Shown: positions 8,342-15,752 of the stretch, piece after piece
Layout: the number at the start of each line of letters is the position of its first letter
Position numbering within the stretch: the stretch's first letter is position 1
Source: Candidatus Altarchaeales archaeon WOR_SM1_86-2
Lineage (GTDB): Archaea > Altiarchaeota > Altiarchaeia > IMC4 > MCBC01
DNA: 21,494 nucleotides
Assembly: GCA_001723855.1 (NCBI GenBank)
Contig: MCBC01000157.1
Coordinates: 1-21,494 of the forward strand
Direction of reading: 5' to 3'
Translations under genes and position numbers: made by a program
The notes under the pieces: generated by a model
The model's database searches: none
The model's input: the letters and a program-made list of their open reading frames with translations, nothing else
Told to the model about the DNA's origin: nothing

Positions 8342-8349
8342 TAGCCAAG

Positions 8350-8747
8350 ATGGTGAATTTAACATTTGATACGGAACCTTTATTAATATTCTTCTTGGAT
8401 GAAGAAGGTGCAGATGTTGTTGATACATATCTAGTGATGTGGAATCTGGACGGATTCGTGGATTTGTAAATGCAGTAAATTTATCGGAATTCTATTATAT
8501 TCTATACAGAAAGGACAAGAAGATTGCAGAGGAATATTTTCAAATTGTTCTCAACTCTAAATTGGAATTTGTTAATGTGGCTAGAGATTTAACAAAATTG
8601 GCGGGAACAATGAAGGGAAAATATGCGATTTCTCTCGCAGATGCATTCTGCATTGCAACAGCGATTTCAAAGAAAACTGCTGTTATGGCGGGGAGGGATC
8701 CTGAGTTGGATAAAGTGAAAGAGGTTGAGATCACTAGAGTTAGGTGA
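8350..8747 (+). pseudogene. PIN-domain toxin (VapC-like), frameshifted
   Basis: ATG 8350 opens a frame beginning MVNLTFDTEPLLIFFLDEEGA, which ends early at TAA 8467-8469. The rest of the PIN domain continues in another frame, from about 8433 to 8747 (SDVESGRIRGFVNAVNLSEF and onward). One A missing near 8431-8434 (CTAGTG for CTAAGTG) would restore a protein of about 132 residues. All usual PIN acidic residues are present across the two parts: Asp7, Glu in NLSEF, Asp in LADAF, and Asp in GRDPELD. In VapC these coordinate Mg2+ for RNA cleavage. As written the toxin is inactive; a sequencing error or recoding is the alternative. A start at GTG 8439 would lack the first catalytic Asp. Confidence 0.8.
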
Positions 8748-8757
8748 TTTAATAAAT

Positions 8758-8802
8758 TCATTCGCCTCCTTTCTTAAGTTTTCTTCGCAGCGCTAAAACG
8801 AA
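8758..8802 (-). pseudogene. Remnant of the C-terminal tail of a pentapeptide-repeat membrane protein
   Basis: Minus-strand codons 8802-8758 read FVLALRRKLKKGGE followed by TGA. The intact gene at 9397 ends FVLALRRKFKKGGE. Fourteen codons with one substitution at the same terminal position are unlikely by chance. The remnant overlaps the last codons of the kinase-like gene in another frame. Confidence 0.65.
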
Positions 8803-9377
8803 TTACCTTGATTAATGTTATCTAATGTATTGATTAACGCTTTTAACTTCTTAACACTTTCCTGAATATTTAGCCCATTGATATTTATTTGATAATCTGC
8901 GTTCGCATTATATTTTTTGAAGAATGCAATATCTTTTTCAATATCTCTCAAATAGTATTGTTTTTCCCTCTTATTCAACTTTTTTTCAATCTTATTTGAA
9001 TCATCATCATAAAAAGTAATCCTTTTTAGAATATTTTCAGGACTATCATTTAAGGCGATGATTAATGGATCGGTTTTCTTTAGTTCTTTATAATACCAAT
9101 CACGAAGACCGCTTGGCGGTAAAGCCATAACAAAATTATTATCTTTGTTTTCCTCAATTATTTTCCTCAATACTTTTGAAACACTTTTCCTATACGAATA
9201 ATCAGATAAGAATTGAGATTGGATGCATGAAATTGATTCATTGAAATATCTTTCAATTTCCGAATCAAGATCAAAGAATTTATATCCTATCTCATCTGCT
9301 AATCGTTTTCCAATATTTGTTTTTCCAACACAACTTACACCAACTAAAAAGATATTCAGGGGTCTTTCTATTGCCAT
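8793..9377 (-). CDS. Shikimate-kinase-like P-loop kinase
   Basis: The start at 9377 gives MAIERPLNIFLVGVSCVGKT, with the Walker A motif at about residues 11-20. An ATG at 9461 would add 28 residues overlapping the upstream gene and is rejected. After the P-loop come GKRLADEIGYKFFDLDSEIE, the shikimate-kinase/gluconate-kinase arrangement in which the DxD acidic pair binds the substrate side and Mg2+. The middle and C-terminal parts are Lys/Asn-rich and lack the clear AroK GGG motif, so the substrate is uncertain and this is unlikely to be the true shikimate kinase. The product is 194 residues. It follows the pentapeptide-repeat gene by 19 bases and may be cotranscribed with it. Confidence 0.75.
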   Translation of the reverse strand: MAIERPLNIFLVGVSCVGKTNIGKRLADEIGYKFFDLDSEIERYFNESISCIQSQFLSDYSYRKSVSKVLRKIIEENKDNNFVMALPPSGLRDWYYKELKKTDPLIIALNDSPENILKRITFYDDDSNKIEKKLNKREKQYYLRDIEKDIAFFKKYNANADYQININGLNIQESVKKLKALINTLDNINQGNSF

Positions 9378-9396
9378 TTTACTTAATTGTTTAAAT

Positions 9397-10731
9397 TTAT
9401 TCCCCCCCTTTCTTGAATTTCCTGCGGAGTGCAAGGACAAATAGGGCGACAAATAAAGCACCTAAAAGTCGTTCAAGAGTTATAGCAAAGGTATATGGTA
9501 AATATTCTGGAGGCATCTGGAAAAATACGCTCATACTTATCCCAAAATATCCCAAAAATCTAAAGATATCTCCCAATTCAAAATTAAAAGGATTCAAACT
9601 GTTAAATTCCGCATAACCCAATGCAAATAAAAAAGTTATTCCAAACATCCAATATAGAGGTCTTAAGTAACTCTCACCGTAATGACTGGCAAGATTATAG
9701 AATATAATCAGTGCATACTCAATTTTATTTTTAACTCTTGCATTTTTCCGTCTCATCTCCATCTCGCCGATGTAGAAGTCGCCTGCTTCGGAGAATCTTA
9801 AATTTCGCTCGTAATTTAATCGTAATTTTCTGTAAACTTCCTCAACAAGTCTATAGTTTTTATCCTTGCTCTTGTCTAATTTAATCTCGTCATATACTGC
9901 GTTTCTTCCGTATTTTATATTCCAGTTCTCATCAACAAATCTAAAATTTTCAATGCCATGGCAATGCAAAAATGAAACATTGCTTAAATCCATACTTTCA
10001 AATTCAACTTTTTTTGGTTGTTCAAAAACCGAATGATAAAAAGATGCAGATGACGGAAAACAATCGCCAACAAATTTGGCTGAATCGCAGAATCTTGCAG
10101 ATCTAAAGTCCGCCTTACAGTCAATAAATTTTGCACCCTCAAAGTTTGCCTTACTGTTAAATTCTGCCTTAAAAAAGAGTACATCTCCGTTAAATTGTGC
10201 CAATCCAAAGTTTGCCTTACCTTTAAATTTTGTTTCTGTACAGTTTGCTGTACAATTAAAAAATTTTGACAATGTAAAGTTTGCCTCTTCGAAGTTTGCC
10301 TCTTTGAATGATACACTACCTTCGATAAATTTTGTCCCTGCAAATTCTGCCTTACCTTTAAATTCTGCGTTTTCAAATGTTGTCCGACCTTCAAATCCCG
10401 CACCTAAAAAATGCACCTTACTGCTAAATATCGCACTTTTAAAGCACGCACCCCCAATGAATACCGCACGTCTAAAATCTACCGCTTTTTTAAATTCTAT
10501 TCCTTCAAATGAGAAATCCGTTGGAAATCTGAAACCACGAAAATCTAATTCGCCAGGTGGAGAAGATTCTTGGGACCATTCAGTCAAATTTCGTTCTTCA
10601 AAATATCCCCAAAATTCTTTTTCAAATTTTTTTATTTCTTTCTCTGCAAAATCTCTTTTATCGCAGTGGAAAATACAATATCCCTCGCCTCCTTTGTGCT
10701 CTTTCCTACCGCAACCTTCATATTCACACAT
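9397..10731 (-). CDS. Pentapeptide-repeat protein with C-terminal membrane domain
   Basis: The 444-residue product has three parts. Residues 1-25 carry Cys2, Cys7, Cys19, His22 and Cys23, a likely small zinc site. About 60-270 are pentapeptide repeats of the F-centred type (ANFEGAKFIDCKADFRSARF is typical), which form a right-handed quadrilateral beta helix. About 275-345 is a linker helix, and 345-440 holds three to four hydrophobic segments (including LRPLYWMFGITFLFALGYAEF and LLGALFVALFVLALRRKF). This arrangement occurs in proteins annotated as pentapeptide-repeat or ion-channel-like. I see no clear K+ selectivity filter, so channel activity is not shown. The gene diverges from the acylphosphatase gene. 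Remnants of other copies lie on both sides, so the family has expanded and decayed here. Confidence 0.85.
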   Translation of the reverse strand: MCEYEGCGRKEHKGGEGYCIFHCDKRDFAEKEIKKFEKEFWGYFEERNLTEWSQESSPPGELDFRGFRFPTDFSFEGIEFKKAVDFRRAVFIGGACFKSAIFSSKVHFLGAGFEGRTTFENAEFKGKAEFAGTKFIEGSVSFKEANFEEANFTLSKFFNCTANCTETKFKGKANFGLAQFNGDVLFFKAEFNSKANFEGAKFIDCKADFRSARFCDSAKFVGDCFPSSASFYHSVFEQPKKVEFESMDLSNVSFLHCHGIENFRFVDENWNIKYGRNAVYDEIKLDKSKDKNYRLVEEVYRKLRLNYERNLRFSEAGDFYIGEMEMRRKNARVKNKIEYALIIFYNLASHYGESYLRPLYWMFGITFLFALGYAEFNSLNPFNFELGDIFRFLGYFGISMSVFFQMPPEYLPYTFAITLERLLGALFVALFVLALRRKFKKGGE

Positions 10732-10790
10732 CTTAATAAATTTTAAATTTCATTGATTTAATTTATTTTATTTGAAACTAAAATAATAAC

Positions 10791-11288
10791 ATGAGATATG
10801 CTCTAACAATTAAAGGAAGGGTGCAGAATGCCGGCTACAGAGATATTATAGAAAAAAATGCAAGAGTTAGAAGGTTGAGAGGTTATGTCTTTAACGATAT
10901 TGACGGCACGGTTAAACTGGTTTGTGATGGTGCGGAAGAGAAAATTGATGAATTTATTGAGGTTATAAACCTGCACGAAGAGGATATTTTTGTAGAGGAT
11001 ATATTAAAAAGCGAGGTTGAAGATGTTTCTCCAATCCCTGCGACATTTGCACGACTTCAAACTGACATGTTAGAGGACATCGGAAGAAAACTTGATAAAG
11101 GTGTTGCTGGGTTAAAAAGTATAAAGGAAGATACCATTCTATTGAAGGATATAAGAGAGGATACCATTCTATTGAAGGATATAAGAGAGGATACCATTCT
11201 ATTGAAGGATATAAAATCGGATACTATCGCATTGGTTGAAGGACAGAACAAAATGATAGAAGTTCTTGAGAAAATTGCTAAAAAATAA
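10791..11288 (+). CDS. Acylphosphatase domain with a repeat-built coiled-coil tail
   Basis: Residues 1 to about 90 match acylphosphatase: KGRVQNAGYRDIIEKNA supplies the phosphate-binding loop with the catalytic Arg, and GYVFNDIDGTVKLVCDG includes the catalytic Asn, giving the usual alpha/beta sandwich. In the family this hydrolyses acyl phosphates in the cytosol. Residues about 100-165 are an unusual extension made of EDTILLKDIR decapeptides (three near-identical copies encoded by 30-base repeats) followed by a helix. Hydrophobic spacing in the decapeptides suggests a coiled coil, perhaps for oligomerisation. The usual GVGFR loop reads NAGYR, so activity may be altered. No partner enzyme is nearby. 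Confidence 0.8.
   Translation: MRYALTIKGRVQNAGYRDIIEKNARVRRLRGYVFNDIDGTVKLVCDGAEEKIDEFIEVINLHEEDIFVEDILKSEVEDVSPIPATFARLQTDMLEDIGRKLDKGVAGLKSIKEDTILLKDIREDTILLKDIREDTILLKDIKSDTIALVEGQNKMIEVLEKIAKK
11131..11220 (+). repeat. Three tandem 30-base repeats in the acylphosphatase tail
   Basis: The units start at 11131, 11161 and 11191. The first two are identical over 30 bases; the third matches for 24 bases and then diverges. The unit encodes DTILLKDIRE, is in frame, and so can expand or contract without breaking the gene. Confidence 0.95.
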
Positions 11289-11308
11289 AATAAAATTCGT
11301 CTATTTCT

Positions 11309-11419
11309 TTATCTGTGAATTTTTTCTTTATCATAGTGGAAAATATAGTAACCCGTTTTTTGTATTCTTCTTTTTCTACCACATGAATATTCAGGAAATT
11401 CAATTGAATATTTGCACAT
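11309..11419 (-). pseudogene. Remnant of the N-terminus of a second pentapeptide-repeat gene
   Basis: Minus-strand ATG at 11419 opens 36 codons ending at TAA 11311-11309. They contain MCKYS, CGRKR, and GYYIFHYDKEK in the same order as MCEYEGCGRKEHKGGEGYCIFHCDKRD of the intact gene at 9397. The remainder of the gene is missing, replaced by the 3' end of the convergent acylphosphatase gene. The remnant is divergent to lysS, as is the one at 7755-7812. Confidence 0.7.
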
Positions 11420-11673
11420 TTTTAACATTATTCAGATTATTTTAATTTGTTATCTCTTATCCTTATTAATTATATTTAGATATTTTGATAAAACTTTTTT
11501 TAAAAGTTTTAAAATAAAACAATGCACTGGGCGGATAAGGTTGCGGGCGAATTACTGGAAAGGGGAAGGAAGCATGTCATAGAAACGGGAACGTCAATAT
11601 CCGGCATTCCGCATATAGGGAACGCTTCGGATGTGATCAGGGGGGATGCCGTGAGGAAGGTTCTTAAGGAGAG
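11415..11673 (+). repeat. Right copy of the lysS promoter/5'-end direct repeat
   Basis: Partner of 7808-8033. Here the repeat runs on into the complete lysS. The leader holds an extra A/T-rich insertion of about 33 bases between the shared upstream block and the ATG. Confidence 0.9.
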
Positions 11674-13144
11674 GGGAGCAGAGGCGGATTTTATCTGGGT
11701 GGCGGATGATTCCGACCCCTTCAGGAAGGTGCCAGGGGGCATGGAAAAATTGAAGGGCTGCCTCGGATTTCCGGTTTATGACATTCCCGATCCTGATTTG
11801 TGCCATGATAATTTTGTGGAGCACTTTGTTGAGCCGTTTCTTAGTGACCTGGAGCAATTCGGCGTAAAGCCGAAATCATATTCTGCGGCAGAGTTGTACA
11901 GGAAAGGGTTTCTTTATGATCTGATAAGGACTGCGCTAAAGAAGAGATGGAAGATAATAGAAATTTTGAATAAATTCAGGGATACTCCTCTGCCTGAAGA
12001 GTTTATCCCATGGAATCCGATCTGCGAGAACTGCAGGAAGATTTCAACACCAAAGGCAATTGAATGGGACGAAAGAGATATAGTGAGATATGTTTGCGAG
12101 GATGCGGTGCTGAGCGGAGGGAAGGTTAAGGGCTGCGGGCATGAAGGGGAAAGCGATATAAAGAAGGGTTTCGGGAAGCTGCCGTGGAGGGTGGAATGGG
12201 CTGCGAGATGGGCAAAATTTAAAGTCACCTGCGAGCCCCTTGGAAAGGAACATGCATCGGCAGGAGGTTCATTCTGGACATCCAAAGTTATCTGTAAGGA
12301 AATTTTTAACTGGGAGCCTCCTATGCCCGTGATTTATGAATTTTTCACCCTGAACGGCGAGAAGATCTCATCGTCAAAGGGGAATGTGATAACTCTCGGG
12401 GATTGGCTTAAGATCGCTGAACCCGAAGTTTTAAAGGCATTCATGTATAAAGTTTTGAAAAAGCAGAGGGATATCAATCTTGAAAGGGTTCCAAACCTGG
12501 TTGACGAGTATGATGAAGCCGAGAAAATTTATTTTGGTCTTAAAGAGGGGGAGGATAAACTGGAAAGATTGTATGAATTATCGCAGATAAATACTCCCCG
12601 CTACTTAGGAGTTCCTTTCACGCTCTGTGCAGTAATCTCGCAAATCCCGAATTTAGACCTGGATAAGATAATCGAGAAACTGCACAGCATGGGATATGGA
12701 GACTTCGACGCGGTAAGATTGGGGGAAAGGATAAATGCGGCTAATAACTGGGTTTCTGAATTCGGACCAGGTTACCTGAAATTTGAACTTCTGGATGATA
12801 AAGCATTTTTTAATGCCAGGGAGAAACTCAATGAAAAACAAAAACAGGGGCTCAGGCTTCTGGCAGATGAAATAGAACTGGTAAGTGAATGGGACGACGA
12901 TGAGCTTGCAGCGCAATTAAAGGAATTCGCGGAAATAAAGGGTAAGGAAGCGAGGGAAGTGAACCTCGAGATGTTAATGCATAAGCGCATATATGATACG
13001 GCAAGAAGTATTGATCTAAAGCCAGGTGAGTTATTTGATGCCGTCTATTTGGTTCTGACTGGTAAGTTAAAGGGACCAAAAGCAGCGTCATTTCTATTAA
13101 CTCTTGACAAAAATTTCGTTACAGAAAGATTTAAATTATTGTAA
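11522..13144 (+). CDS. lysS: Lysyl-tRNA synthetase, class I
   Basis: The 540-residue enzyme charges tRNA-Lys and belongs to the class I form found mainly in archaea. Visible hallmarks are the HIGN motif at residues 31-34, the signature KISSSKGN near 280, a CENC pair followed by a CGH group (about 170-210) that forms the zinc-binding insertion, and an alpha-helical anticodon-binding C-terminal region. The N-terminus is fixed by the duplicate at 7882, which has the same start. The frame is intact. The gene sits immediately right of the accessory block, whose right end supplies its promoter and first 51 codons. A T-rich stretch at 13145-13150 follows the stop. Confidence 0.96.
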   Translation: MHWADKVAGELLERGRKHVIETGTSISGIPHIGNASDVIRGDAVRKVLKERGAEADFIWVADDSDPFRKVPGGMEKLKGCLGFPVYDIPDPDLCHDNFVEHFVEPFLSDLEQFGVKPKSYSAAELYRKGFLYDLIRTALKKRWKIIEILNKFRDTPLPEEFIPWNPICENCRKISTPKAIEWDERDIVRYVCEDAVLSGGKVKGCGHEGESDIKKGFGKLPWRVEWAARWAKFKVTCEPLGKEHASAGGSFWTSKVICKEIFNWEPPMPVIYEFFTLNGEKISSSKGNVITLGDWLKIAEPEVLKAFMYKVLKKQRDINLERVPNLVDEYDEAEKIYFGLKEGEDKLERLYELSQINTPRYLGVPFTLCAVISQIPNLDLDKIIEKLHSMGYGDFDAVRLGERINAANNWVSEFGPGYLKFELLDDKAFFNAREKLNEKQKQGLRLLADEIELVSEWDDDELAAQLKEFAEIKGKEAREVNLEMLMHKRIYDTARSIDLKPGELFDAVYLVLTGKLKGPKAASFLLTLDKNFVTERFKLL

Positions 13145-13249
13145 TTTTTTCGCATTCCTCAACCATTTTTTAAAATTAAATTTAAAAGAGTAAAAATTAT
13201 AAGAACGCCAGGTAAAAATTATAGAAAAATAGTATATCGGAGAATACTT

Positions 13250-13263
13250 TTTATATATATAAT
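13250..13263 (+). promoter_or_regulatory. Strong TATA box for the MC1 gene
   Basis: TTTATATATATAAT, preceded by GAATAC, lies 36-49 bases before ATG 13299, as expected for a highly expressed archaeal gene with a leader of about 15 bases. Confidence 0.6.
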
Positions 13264-13298
13264 CCATAATAAAAAAAAATTGTAAAAAATAGATAAAA

Positions 13299-13586
13299 AT
13301 GGCAACGAAGAAAAAGCACTATTCTTTAATAGTGAAAGGAAAAGAGAAATCTGTGTTCACTGCGACACAGCCAAGAAGAGCGGCATTAAAGGCTGCCACG
13401 AGAGGACATACAGACATCAGGTTAAGGGAGCATGGAAGAAAGAAGGACGGGAAATGGAGAATCCATGTCTTTAAAGGCTCTATAAAAAAGGTGTCAAAGC
13501 CAGCAAATGCACCTGATTGGATGCCGGATAAGATAAATAAACCCGACGTTAAAAAAGTTGGAGTAGAGAAGGTTAGTAAAATTTAG
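13299..13586 (+). CDS. Chromosomal protein MC1
   Basis: The 95-residue product matches archaeal MC1, a monomeric DNA-bending chromatin protein. Conserved features are the VFTATQPRRAALKAATRG block, IRLREHGRKKDGKWRIHVFKG, and the C-terminal WMPDKINKPDVKKVGVEKV. Known MC1 proteins bend DNA sharply and are typical of methanogenic Euryarchaeota and haloarchaea, which informs the lineage guess. It has its own strong promoter and a T-rich terminator and is convergent with the pilin gene. Confidence 0.93.
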   Translation: MATKKKHYSLIVKGKEKSVFTATQPRRAALKAATRGHTDIRLREHGRKKDGKWRIHVFKGSIKKVSKPANAPDWMPDKINKPDVKKVGVEKVSKI

Positions 13587-13588
13587 AA

Positions 13589-13606
13589 TTTTTTATTTTC
13601 TTTTTT
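13589..13606 (+). terminator. T-rich intrinsic terminator after MC1
   Basis: Two runs of six T's with an intervening ATTTTC directly follow the MC1 stop codon, the usual archaeal termination signal without a hairpin. Confidence 0.6.
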
Positions 13607-13622
13607 AACCTGCAATCCATAG

Positions 13623-14090
13623 TCACTCATAGTTGCCCCATATTCTTCCGGCGCTAGAGTGATCCGGATTAGCAGAATCACGGCCGTCCGTAAAATTTAT
13701 TATAACCGGATTCACAGCATATTGATCGCTAGGCTCTCCTTCGGGGAAGCCTGTTATTGCGAATCTTGTTGAACCCCCTGGTTTTATTTCAACATTGACC
13801 AAAGGCGTGGAGTTGGTTGTGCCGCCCACGTTTGCAGTTACTTGAGTAACATTTATTGAATCTCCAGCAGCATTTTCTAATATAATAATAAAAGTTCCAT
13901 TGCTTTTTAACGCAAAGTCCAAGGGCACAACCTCACCAAAACCAGAATATCCGCTTCCAGTTGCGCTTCCAATTTTTAATAAACCAAACTGCCATGCAGT
14001 AATCACTGCGATTAATATAACCAGGATGGCCCAGCCATAGGTCATAAGGTATTCCATGGCACTCTGCCCTCTTTTACTTTTTAGATTCAT
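13623..14090 (-). CDS. Class III signal peptide pilin-like protein
   Basis: The 155-residue product begins MNLKSKRG followed by QSAMEYLMTYGWAILVILIA, the archaeal type IV pilin-like (class III) signal. A FlaK/EppA-like prepilin peptidase would cut after Gly8, leaving Gln1 and Glu5 of the mature protein for assembly. A hydrophobic helix is followed by a Gly/Ser/Thr-rich beta-sandwich head with several N-x-S/T sequons. It lies 4 bases after the nusA-like stop and so could be read from the transcription/translation operon, an odd place for a pilin. No assembly ATPase is in the window. Confidence 0.88.
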   Translation of the reverse strand: MNLKSKRGQSAMEYLMTYGWAILVILIAVITAWQFGLLKIGSATGSGYSGFGEVVPLDFALKSNGTFIIILENAAGDSINVTQVTANVGGTTNSTPLVNVEIKPGGSTRFAITGFPEGEPSDQYAVNPVIINFTDGRDSANPDHSSAGRIWGNYE

Positions 14091-14094
14091 ATTT

Positions 14095-14523
14095 TTATTT
14101 TATATTTACTTTTAGATTCATATTATAATGCCTCTTCGCAAGTTCTTTTGCAATGTTTAATCTTGTTTTATCCTTAACCATCCTCTGATCTCTCCTTCGT
14201 GCTTCGACTATAGCGGTTGATTCACTCCCTTCACCAGCCTCGTAGATCTTAACATTTCTGATCTTTACCGGCTGGAATAAATTTTTTATAAACTTGATTT
14301 TGTCGGAAGAGAACTCTACAACCCATATATGTTTGCCAAATTTTTCTTGAACTTTCTCGATTCTATTTCCATTTTTTCCTATAGCTAAACCCATGTCGCC
14401 TTCCCGCACTAAAAACCCGATGGCATCTTCATAATTTATGCAGTCCTTTGCTATAGCTCCCGTCATATTCTCAAATACTGCGATGGATTTTATCTCATCG
14501 GAGCCCAAACGCATTTTCCCCAT
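14095..14523 (-). CDS. nusA: Archaeal NusA-like KH-domain transcription factor
   Basis: The 142-residue product is the short archaeal NusA homologue with two KH domains and no S1 domain. KH1 retains an intact RNA-binding loop in GDMGLAIGKNGNRIEKVQEK (GKNG at about residues 49-52). KH2 ends with NIAKELAKRHYNM, as in the family, but its GxxG loop is replaced by KDKT. The order rpoA2, rpl30e, nusA is the conserved archaeal arrangement; rpsL and rpsG, which often follow, are absent and a pilin gene comes next. Confidence 0.9.
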   Translation of the reverse strand: MGKMRLGSDEIKSIAVFENMTGAIAKDCINYEDAIGFLVREGDMGLAIGKNGNRIEKVQEKFGKHIWVVEFSSDKIKFIKNLFQPVKIRNVKIYEAGEGSESTAIVEARRRDQRMVKDKTRLNIAKELAKRHYNMNLKVNIK

Positions 14524-14532
14524 TTTTATCTG

Positions 14533-14832
14533 TTACTTGAATAGTTCAGTTATCTCGCTATCGCCTTGATTGATTATCGCCATTACTGAAACTGGATACT
14601 GTGTTTTACACATAGATCCCAGCTCCAAACTGCTTGCTTTAATTTCATGACAGGGTGTTTTTGCTAATCTGGAGTAATACACGACTCTTTCTTTTATATC
14701 GTCTGGACAGTTCTCCGTAAAGAGTACCAGTTTCGCTTTTCCGGTTAATAGCCGTTTCATCACAGAATTTGACCCCATAAGTGCTTCTCCTGTTTTTAGC
14801 ATAATATCCAAGTTCTTTGTAAGTTTCTTCAT
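14533..14832 (-). CDS. rpl30e: Ribosomal protein L30e
   Basis: The 99-residue product has the L7Ae/L30e fold sequence: a GSNSVMKRLLTGKAKLVLFT strand-helix, CPDDIKERVVYYSRLAKTPC, then the SSLELGSMCKTQYPVSVMAI C-terminal part. It is a component of the large ribosomal subunit. It starts 6 bases after rpoA2 and ends 9 bases before the nusA-like gene, the typical operon. Confidence 0.95.
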   Translation of the reverse strand: MKKLTKNLDIMLKTGEALMGSNSVMKRLLTGKAKLVLFTENCPDDIKERVVYYSRLAKTPCHEIKASSLELGSMCKTQYPVSVMAIINQGDSEITELFK

Positions 14833-14838
14833 TTTTTG

Positions 14839-15740
<902 letters not shown>

Positions 15741-15752
15741 TAAAAATAAAAA

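Noticed and set aside
9378..9461. N-terminal extension of the kinase-like protein to ATG 9461
   Set aside because: It would overlap the 3' end of the pentapeptide-repeat gene, and the extra 28 residues have no kinase character; Met at 9377 directly precedes the first strand of the P-loop fold.
10076..10756. A 226-codon plus-strand frame opposite the pentapeptide-repeat gene
   Set aside because: It is the mirror of a regular repeat. The F-rich minus-strand protein has clear domains, while this frame is low-complexity Asn/Ser/Pro without any recognisable feature.
11131..11220. CRISPR-like repeats
   Set aside because: The 30-base units are directly adjacent with no spacers, lie in frame inside a coding region and encode a decapeptide repeat.
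13145..13298. Possible small RNA between lysS and MC1
   Set aside because: The stretch is A/T-rich with a T-run after lysS, a short direct repeat (GTAAAAATTATA-like) and the MC1 promoter; I see no stable structure or tRNA-like arms.
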